Origin: Dastarcus helophoroides
Taxonomy: Eukaryota; Arthropoda; Insecta; Coleoptera; Bothrideridae
Assembly: GCA_028583605.1 (NCBI GenBank)
Contig: CM053326.1
Span: 9,494,587 to 9,558,586, forward strand
DNA length: 64,000 bases
Direction: 5' to 3'
Below are positions 56,898 through 64,000 of the stretch, piece by piece. How positions within the stretch are numbered: position 1 is the first letter of the stretch; every line of letters starts with the position of its first letter. The position numbers were made by a program, and so were the translations under genes. Below the pieces are notes generated by a model. It had not been told where the DNA came from, ran no database searches, and saw nothing but the letters and a program-made list of their open reading frames with translations.

Positions 56898-58573
56898 TAG
56901 GGATGTAACGAATCTAGCGAATATTCATTTCCAACATTCGCGAATGGGAATGCGAATGCAAATGTTGGCTTCTTCACTAGCACTTAAAAAATTTTATGAG
57001 AAAAATCAAAATTTTCAAGATAAATCGAATTTGGAGAGAAAAACCCAGTTTCTAAACATAGTTCTCTTACAATTTTTATTTTCATTTAAATTTTGACATA
57101 ATTTCGAAATTTACAAGAATTGTTTTGTCTAAATTTCGTACAAATACTATTCTCAAAATTGTTATGTTTTTAGCAAAATTTACCACAGTTCTGAAAAAAT
57201 AAACGAATTTTAATAAAAAGTCGAATTTTGGATAAAAAGCTGAAGTTAAATTAGAAAATTCTTGAAGTATAAAACATTTGGTCTAAACTTCATGAATAGA
57301 ACGAATTTTGAGAAACAGGTTGAAATTTCCGGGCAATAAAAACTTCGAGAAAAAGACGAAATTTCTATGAAATATTGAAAAACTTCAGTCTTGTCCAATT
57401 TTTTGAGTTTATACTCAAAATTCTGTATTTTTCAAAACTCCACTTTATAGTAGGAATTAAGAAAAAGACGAATTATAATTAAAAACAAACAGTTTTGGAA
57501 TAAACTGAGGATTTTCAAGAAATCAGTTTAATAAAGAACCTGACCTTTTGAAAAAATTTTCAAGATATAAAAATCCAGAGAAAAAAATGATTTTCGAGGT
57601 ACAACTCGAAAGGTGCAAATAACAAAACAAATTAAAAAAAAGAAAATTTCGATGAAAATATCGACATTTTGAGAATAAAATCCAAATTTCGAGAAAAAAG
57701 TCAATTCTGACAAAATTTCAAAAAAAATTTTGAGGATCATTTTAGGAAAAAAGTACGATATTTCAAGAAAAAAAGAGTCGAAATTTTGAGAATTAATATT
57801 TATTTTTCAACGGCTAATTTCCAAGTATTATTCTAAATATTTTTACTTTTTTATTAAAAGATCTAGCAAATTTCGAGAAAACGGCGAAGTTTGATATTCA
57901 AGTCGAAATTTGTAAAAAGACGAATTAAAAAAAAATGAAATTTTCAGAAAAAGTCAAAAAACGACGAATTTAAGATAAAAGGTTGAAATTTTCAAAATAG
58001 TCGCATTTTGATAAAAAATCTCGAATTTTAGGATAAATTTAAAATTTCAAGAAAAAAAGAGAAATTTTGTGGAAAAAAACGGATTTTTAGAAAAAAGTCA
58101 AAATGTCGAGATAATGTCGAAATTTCCAAGAAAGGACTAATTTTCAGAAATAAATGAAAATTTTTGGAAAAGGATCCCGCAGTTGAGAATATATATTTTC
58201 GGTTGTTTGCATGAATCAAGGAAGAGCAAGCGCCCTAGTACCCTATTATAGCTAATAAAAAAGAAAATAAAAAAAGAAGAGAAGGAAGAAAAAGAGGAAT
58301 TAAAAATACTTTTTATTATGTGGGACTGGAAAATTACCGCATTAGTTGTTAGGTACGTTACTAATTGACCCCCAAACGCATGATATAGATACTTCAAGGG
58401 TCCATGACCCACAGTTTAAGAAACCCTGCCCTAGCAGTTGCATTATTATCCCATAAATAATTTCCCGTTTTGATGCCAAATACATTCGCATAATTTCTTG
58501 CGAATACGAATGCAATTATTAAAAAACATGCGAATATTCGCAAATGCCCATGAGAATATTCGTTACATCACTA
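56898..58573. mobile_element. 1.68-kb hAT element filled by an array
   Basis: Ends TAGGGATGTAACGAAT and, inverted, TAGTGATGTAACGAAT, flanked by a perfect 8-bp ATCGATAC (56,890-56,897; 58,574-58,581). Subterminal GCGAATATTCG motifs recur at both ends. The inside is almost all array; no transposase. Confidence 0.93.
57000..58150. repeat. Third AAATTTCGAC-type array, minus orientation
   Basis: Units such as GTCGAAATTTTGAGAAAAA recur through the hAT interior. The flank at 58,150-58,245 is the inverse of the flank at about 9,145-9,200 (TTCATGCA, ATTC-CAACTG, CCAAAAATTTT), so these two arrays share more than the short unit. Confidence 0.85.
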
Positions 58574-58581
58574 ATCGATAC

Positions 58582-59958
58582 AATATCAACATTTCTCAAA
58601 TGTTCAAAAATAGCTTGGAAATGATATGTTTAGTAACGTTGCAAGTTAAACATAATTTCTGAGAATTATTCCGAACATTTTAGATTTTATTCCGAGACAT
58701 CAAATTATTCAGAAAATTTTGCTGAATTCTAAAATGATAAAATCCAATATGACGGCCACAAGAAAAAACAAATTGCCAAAATTTTCTCAGAAATCATTTA
58801 CTATAAGAAATATCAACTACGCTACTGTAGAGCCTTTAAGAAAGCAAGCAAAAATAAAAGCAAGTTTTTTTTTTTAAATCGGACTATAAATAATGAAGCT
58901 AGAGAAGATTTTATAAAATGACATTCTCTACTTTTTTTCTTAATAAATTCTGAACATGCCGGTATTTAGTTCATTTCGTAATGACATATGGATGAGCAAA
59001 AAATTTCACCCTACTTTGCCCATTTAACCGATACTAATACTAATAACGAAACTACCCATGTTATTCCACGTCTAATGGGACACACCGTACAAGCATTAAA
59101 TAACCGCAGATCCGAATTTCAAATGAATCTATAGCTGCACAACATAACACGACAACGACTTAATAAAAAACTTACAAGTATTATTATTGTAACGTAAATT
59201 ACCGCAAAAATTATGCAATGTTAGTACTATTATCATTTAAACATAATCATAAGGTTTCCTTATTTTACTAATAGTTGTTCTCCTAAAAACATCTTCATGT
59301 ATACTTCATTACAAGCATTTATAATTTTTTGTAATGTAATGTGATAATATTCTTCATCGTTAGATCTTGTTTGGTAGAAAATATTTTCAAACTTCCCTTC
59401 AAGAAAAAGTCAGTGTGACAAGACGTGCATACAATGAAGGCGAAACCCTAGCAAACTCAGAAGAGAAAATGTAAACGCATACCTACTCGTGTTAAAAATA
59501 ATTTTTTATTATAGATACAAGATTTGTTTTACTAATACTTCACTTCTCCTCTCGACCATTAACAACAACAACAACTTTAAAATCAATCTAAGGTACTAAC
59601 GTGGATACAGTAATATTACAATGAACAGCCACACACTATCACCAAATACTTTTGTAGGTGGTTCTTGAGACCAATGAATAGTTGACCATCGACAATACTA
59701 TAGCGCTTGTATGGAGATGTAAAGACTGAATATGATACTTCAATTCTAAAGAAAAGGAGCTATAGAACTGGACATATAGCCAGATAGGATTCCTTTAAAA
59801 TCTCGGACCTTCACATCTCTACTGCACTAGGCAGTTTCATATTAGATTTTCAAAATAGATGGCTTTGAAGGTCACGGGACTCAAATGGTCGGTTGAGGAG
59901 AGTTAACCTTCTGGTTGTTATTTATTTTGTGGCTGCATTTTTTACATCTGCTATGTTA
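58582..59958. other. AT-rich DNA with one dispersed repeat
   Basis: 58,690-58,845 is an inverted relative of 11,541-11,690. The rest shows no gene, TIR or LTR. Confidence 0.5.
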
Positions 59959-59962
59959 ATAT

Positions 59963-60223
59963 TGTAACGAATTTAGAATTTAGTACGTAAAAAAATTTAT
60001 AGAAAGATCTGATAAGGGAAAGCGGCCGCGATAACGAAGCAAACGGCAGATAAGCGTTCGGAAAACGATAAGCCTTATTTGCTGGATTTTTCTAGAACTC
60101 GGAAGCGAGCACTATATAAGGCTGTCGCCTTTCCCTCGAGTCAGGCAGTCAGTCAGTCAGTCAGTCAGTGTAGTTAATTAGTAGTTAGAAGTCAATAAGT
60201 GAGTTAATTATTCGGTTGCAACA
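59963..60223 (+). repeat. Short solo LTR variant of the gypsy family (261 bp)
   Basis: Starts TGTAACGAATTTAG, contains the GCGGCCGC block, the TATATAAGG promoter and a CTCGAGTCAG region expanded into (CAGT) repeats, and ends GTTGCAACA. Duplication ATAT at 59,959-59,962 and 60,224-60,227. It lacks about 110 bases of the 3' part of the other LTRs yet has matching termini, so it may be a subfamily and not a broken copy. Confidence 0.85.
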
Positions 60224-60540
60224 ATATAGTAGCGACATTTTTGTTATGGTAGACGCACATTAAAATAAAAATTTTTGCTTTAGTAAATCCTCTAGATATT
60301 ATGTTTTAATGCTATTTGTTAGTCTTGTTGTTTACGTCTCGAGTGTGTATATTTTGTGTTGTTCATTAGTACAAACTGAGCTTATTAGTTCCCTTTTATA
60401 AAAAGTTAAATTCAAAACAATTAATATATGTCAAACTACTATGTTAGCGCATTCATAACTATTAAACTTTATTAACGATTGAAAAACAACAGATATTAAA
60501 AATGCCACATTATTTCGATAAAAATTTGCTAACACTGGAC

Positions 60541-60570
60541 CAGGTTTCGCATTACTGCATCGTCGGCGGC
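60541..60570 (-). ncRNA. Degenerate hammerhead motif, copy a
   Basis: The minus strand reads CCGACGA, T, stem II GCA/TGC with GTAA loop, then GAAAC. Only U4 of the CUGANGA core is changed (to C). The position after a Penelope pol fits, but activity is doubtful. Confidence 0.55.
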
Positions 60571-60643
60571 TAAACCAGCAATTTGTTTAGCCGTTGTTAT
60601 GCTAAGATCCTCCATGGATCGCAGACTCCCACGAATATTCCAT

Positions 60644-61150
60644 CTAATCCGGATTCTCGTCCAAAACTTCAATTAGAGGTGTGTTCAGAAGATTAAGCTG
60701 CTCGTTCATAAGTGTAAATTGACTAGATTGTAAATATCTGTGAATTTCTATGACTTCCAAGAAATAAGGTTTTTTAGTGTTATTACAAATGTGTAATAAC
60801 TTCTACTGTGTTCGCGCATGTAAGTTTATGTTGTGTTTCTAATAGATGCTTTGCAAAATTTAATCTTTCTGGATGTTTATTTTTAAAGGCAGCAAGATGT
60901 TCGCTGTACCTAATATAAAATTACCTGATGTTTGATCTATGTAGACAGCATTACACTCAGAGCAATTCAATTTATAAATACCAGATTTACCAAATCGTGG
61001 AGTTTTCTCTTTTGCCTTAAAAATCATGTTACCTAACGAGTTATATGATTTAAAGCTAGGTGTCGTTTGAGATGTATGAGAAATTATATTACTTATCTTT
61101 TTAGAGATGTTTCCAAAATATGGAACAGCAAAATAGTCTGTTTTTGTGTT
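60644..61150 (-). pseudogene. Penelope GIY-YIG endonuclease region
   Basis: On the minus strand: VPYFGNISKKISNIISHTS (the linker after RT), then SGIYKLNCSECNAVYIDQTS, the GIY...YIGQT core with its last Gly changed to Asp. A frameshift follows near 60,910, then RYSEHLAAFKNKHPERLNFA and KHLLETQHKL of the rest of the nuclease, ending PLIEVLDENPD and a TAG. In intact elements this domain nicks the target DNA for reverse transcription. The frameshift and the missing RT show it is dead. Confidence 0.85.
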
Positions 61151-61162
61151 TGGTTGTGTAAG

Positions 61163-61200
61163 CGCCGATGATGCAGTAATGGGAAACTTGGTCAGGGGTT
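61163..61200 (+). ncRNA. Degenerate hammerhead motif, copy b
   Basis: The plus strand reads CCGATGA, T, GCA-GTAA-TG, GGAAAC, the inverted counterpart of copy a with the same C at U4. Both copies sharing this change suggests it is a family feature and not random decay. Confidence 0.5.
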
Positions 61201-61235
61201 AGCAAATTTGTATTAAAACATTGTGGCATTTTTAA

Positions 61236-63834
61236 TATATGTTGCTTTTTAATCATTAATAAAGTTTAATAGCTGTGAATATTAAAGAATTCCAAGAAGT
61301 AAGGGTTGGAAATGTCAATTTTTATGTTAGTGTTAGCGATGGCATGAAAATGCACTGTGAATACGTTGATTGTAAAAACGGCTTACCAATAGCTAAAAAA
61401 ACAAATTCATTGGCGTCCAGATAATTTTAAAACAAATAGGAAATTATCGTGACAGGTCGTCTTATTCCTTTGCTTCAACCTGCATTAGACATTTTAGTAA
61501 GAACATCTGAGACAATTTTTAATCGTCCCTCATTTTCTAAAGGAATATATGCATGGAGTAAGAGCAGTGAAACATGACCTTTAGTGTTCCACCTAAAGTG
61601 CAAGGATTTTCTGATCTGTAAATACACGATTATTTTTATTACGTCGCATTTACTCTAAGGTTTACTTTTTTTACATTGGAAATCAAATTGCCTACCCTTT
61701 CTGGAAAGCCATTGCACAAAATATAGAAACCCAACTGCAGTGGCGTTCACATCAGGGGTATGGCAAACACCACAATAGTGCAAAAAAGTGAATTTTTGAA
61801 TATTAAACCAAAAGAACTTCAATTCTCAAATATCAATGTTATAAAAAATACATTATCAATAAAAGAACTTTCGAATGACGTAATAAAAATGGCATTTTGA
61901 TAGCAAAATATAATTTTGTGACGCACATAAGAGTAATTTCACCGATGGACGTAAAACTATTATTGGAAACTAGAGTTCAATTGATACAGCACAAACTCGG
62001 AGGGGGTGCCTTATATGATTCATGTTTATACGAAGAAAAAGTCTTATTTTGACGCCGCAAATACGCTCTTATAATTTGTGCATCGAATTTTGAATGACCC
62101 TGTATATTCATGTGATTTGTCTTTCTGTAATAAGAAGTAAAATTAAATTCAAACTATGTAAATAATAACTATTTATCATTTAAATTTGATAAAAACGAAA
62201 AAATAATTTTGGTCGATTTTCATATGTAAATACTTCTACGTACGATGTCGCGATGTCTAAAATGGCAGATTTTTTTCGTATATACTTCTTAATTTTTGAT
62301 ACTAGGAAGATAAATTTAATGCCTTTTGCAGAATTTATTTCCTTTCGCATTTTACGAGTCAAACGTGTTCATAATAAATCCATCACGGTGTATCGTATGT
62401 ATAGTGGAGCCGGTTCGAAATCCAGATTTGATTATAAAAATTCGAAATCGTGTGATACAAGATTACCGAGTAATTCAGTAATATTGTATGACAGTAATAT
62501 TATATTGACAAATGAGTTGCACATAAACATGGAGACTACTCGACATATTTTGCATGAAGAATTGGAAAAACACATGAAACAAAACATTGCGCTAACATAG
62601 GTAAGGAGTCCTGAATGCTTCCTGAAATGAAAACTGTTTCATTTGTGAGAATCCAGAATCTAAACTATGCTAATTACCCTTTTCGAAAAATAGTTCAGGA
62701 ATGGCAAACACTTAACACATTATGTTATGAGTATGACCAGAATATCAAGAAATTTTTTATAAAATTACCCATTCTACTCAGCAGATTTAGAATCAGGGTA
62801 TTTGTTTCTCTTGCCTAAAATACAAAATATTACAGACATAAAGTGATTAAAAGACGTCGGCCAGTCAATTATGAGAAAGGTGTAATTGGTCAATCAAGTG
62901 GGCAGAGTTCTTTTGAAGGCGTTTCCAGATTCTCTTCGAAAACCAGAACTTGTTATTATTAGAAATGGACAATATTTTGAATATGTATTAAAATTTTTGA
63001 TAATAGGTTACTTGTACTTCTGTTTATTCTACCATTTTAAACATTTTGGCAAACACCAATGATAGTTTATCATCACTATGTATTTTCATTTCCGGCTGCT
63101 ACGTGTTTGCGATTAGATTGTACTGTAAAAAAAAACTTTCGCATAAAGAAAAATATTTAGACAAGGTAATAAGTATTAAAGGATTAGTACTGACTATTAA
63201 GATAATGATCATAATAAACATAACTAATTCGCATAACAATAATATTAAAAGAAATATTTTGTAAATGTCAAATTTAGAGATATCTCCAATATAAAAATCT
63301 GAACGATTATGTTAGTAGAAGATGTTGTTATAAAACTAAATCACCTTATTAAACCTTCCTTAAAGAAGGGTTTTTATAAATTATTCCAAGAATTCCCTTT
63401 TAGTTTGTATTTAAATCCTTTTAAGTTCCTTGAAGACTTTTGCTTTAAATTAGAGATATCGCCCGTATTCGGCCAGAGGGTCGGAATCAATAAGTCACGG
63501 GGCAAACTTTAAATAAGAATGCAATTCTAATGGAGCATTCCGAATTCTTTAAACTAAAGCACGCTAAATAGTTCTGGGTCGCAGCCTTCTTAGTATTTAT
63601 AGAAATGAAAATCAATATATTGGCAGCCTGAAATATGACCGCCAAACCGTAATAGTATTAGCGATGAAATCCTGCTAATTAGGCAAGCGAGGTTTTGTTG
63701 ACAATCCTCGCTTTTGATACAAATGAGGTAGATAAAAGGAAATTATGGTTTTATTGAAAACGTTTTCCAACTTAAAAACAAAATTGCCACTCCGAACATG
63801 TATTTTAGAACTAAAAAAAATTAAATATCACTAA
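61236..63834. other. AT-rich intergenic or intronic DNA
   Basis: A Tc1/mariner-type right terminus (GAATTTTGAATGACCCTG then TATA) ends at 62,102 and matches the 49,100 family. The 115-codon frame at 62,253-62,600 and shorter ones to 63,512 have no motif I recognise and are not called genes. Confidence 0.45.
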
Positions 63835-64000
63835 GGGTATGTTTATACTAGACACTTTATTCCTTACATTTCTCTCTGAGACAAGTATCAAATATTCTGA
63901 CGGTGCACTTACACTAGACACATGAGAAAAGCTATCCAAGATTCTAAGCTGTGTAAATAAATCTCAAATAACTTCTCTCACGATAGTTGACACTTATGAC
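63835..64000. mobile_element. Partial PIF/Harbinger-type MITE running off the window
   Basis: GGGTATGTTTATACTAGACAC follows TAA, and a second GGTGCACTTACACTAGACAC lies 70 bases on, as in the element at 37,776 where the terminus is also repeated internally. The right end is beyond the window. Confidence 0.65.

Larger units (their letters stand above)
60500..61235 (-). mobile_element. Penelope-like element 3' fragment
   Basis: Contains the GIY-YIG endonuclease end of a Penelope pol, bounded on both sides by inverted copies (60,500-60,575 and 61,160-61,235) of a sequence with a hammerhead-like motif. Inverted end repeats around the coding part are typical of Penelope insertions. Strongly 5'-truncated; RT is absent. 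Confidence 0.82.

Noticed and set aside
62253..62600. 115-codon frame as a gene
   Set aside because: No recognisable motif, no splice or promoter context, and it lies in AT-rich DNA beside a MITE end.
1..64000. CRISPR arrays, bacterial operons or rRNA
   Set aside because: The direct repeats present are transposon ends, LTRs or microsatellites. There is no regular repeat-spacer pattern and no rRNA-like sequence.

Overview
The window looks like a piece of a large, AT-rich, transposon-packed insect genome. The one piece of host gene I recognise is the terminal coding exon of out at first (oaf), a secreted cysteine-rich protein of animals, at 55,202-55,518 on the minus strand. It has a splice acceptor, a stop codon and a poly(A) signal. 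The insect call rests on the mobile-element mix: P-like THAP elements, hAT, Tc1, Tigger/pogo, PIF/Harbinger, Penelope, RTE, R1/jockey-type and CR1/jockey-type LINEs, and Ty3/gypsy. I cannot name the order; a beetle is possible but only a guess.

Almost everything else is nested mobile DNA. Many ends can be placed to the base because terminal inverted repeats (TIRs), target-site duplications (TSDs) and a second interrupted copy in the window agree. 0-6.5 kb: a P-like element, a degenerate LINE, and a TIR element that seeded a 1-kb polypyrimidine tract. 8.4-13.5 kb and 22.6-26.8 kb: two opposite copies of one ~1.3-kb Tc1-like element, the first split by a 3.84-kb TIR element, the second by a hAT and a gypsy element. 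14.2-18.7 kb: a TIR repeat (X) split by a 3.6-kb hAT. 27-29.3 kb: a P-like element inside a hAT. 31.5-36 kb: a solo LTR and three copies of one LINE. 39-43.5 kb: a second X copy split by an RTE LINE and a palindromic element. 45-47.4 kb: a dead but nearly complete Tigger. 49-52.1 kb: Tc1/mariner-type TIR and foldback elements. 55-64 kb: the oaf exon, then apparently intronic or upstream DNA with a hAT, a solo LTR and a Penelope fragment.

Three points stand out. A canonical hammerhead ribozyme of the Penelope type (8,916-8,964, minus) lies between inverted copies of its own downstream flank, and another relic starts at the predicted cleavage nucleotide. Degenerate arrays of an AAATTTCGACTTTTT-like motif fill three separate TIR-bounded elements, two of which share an array flank. 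All three LTR insertions of one gypsy family have the same 4-bp duplication, ATAT.

No transposase or reverse transcriptase here is intact. All coordinates and similarities were read by eye without alignment software, so edges without a clean TSD are approximate.
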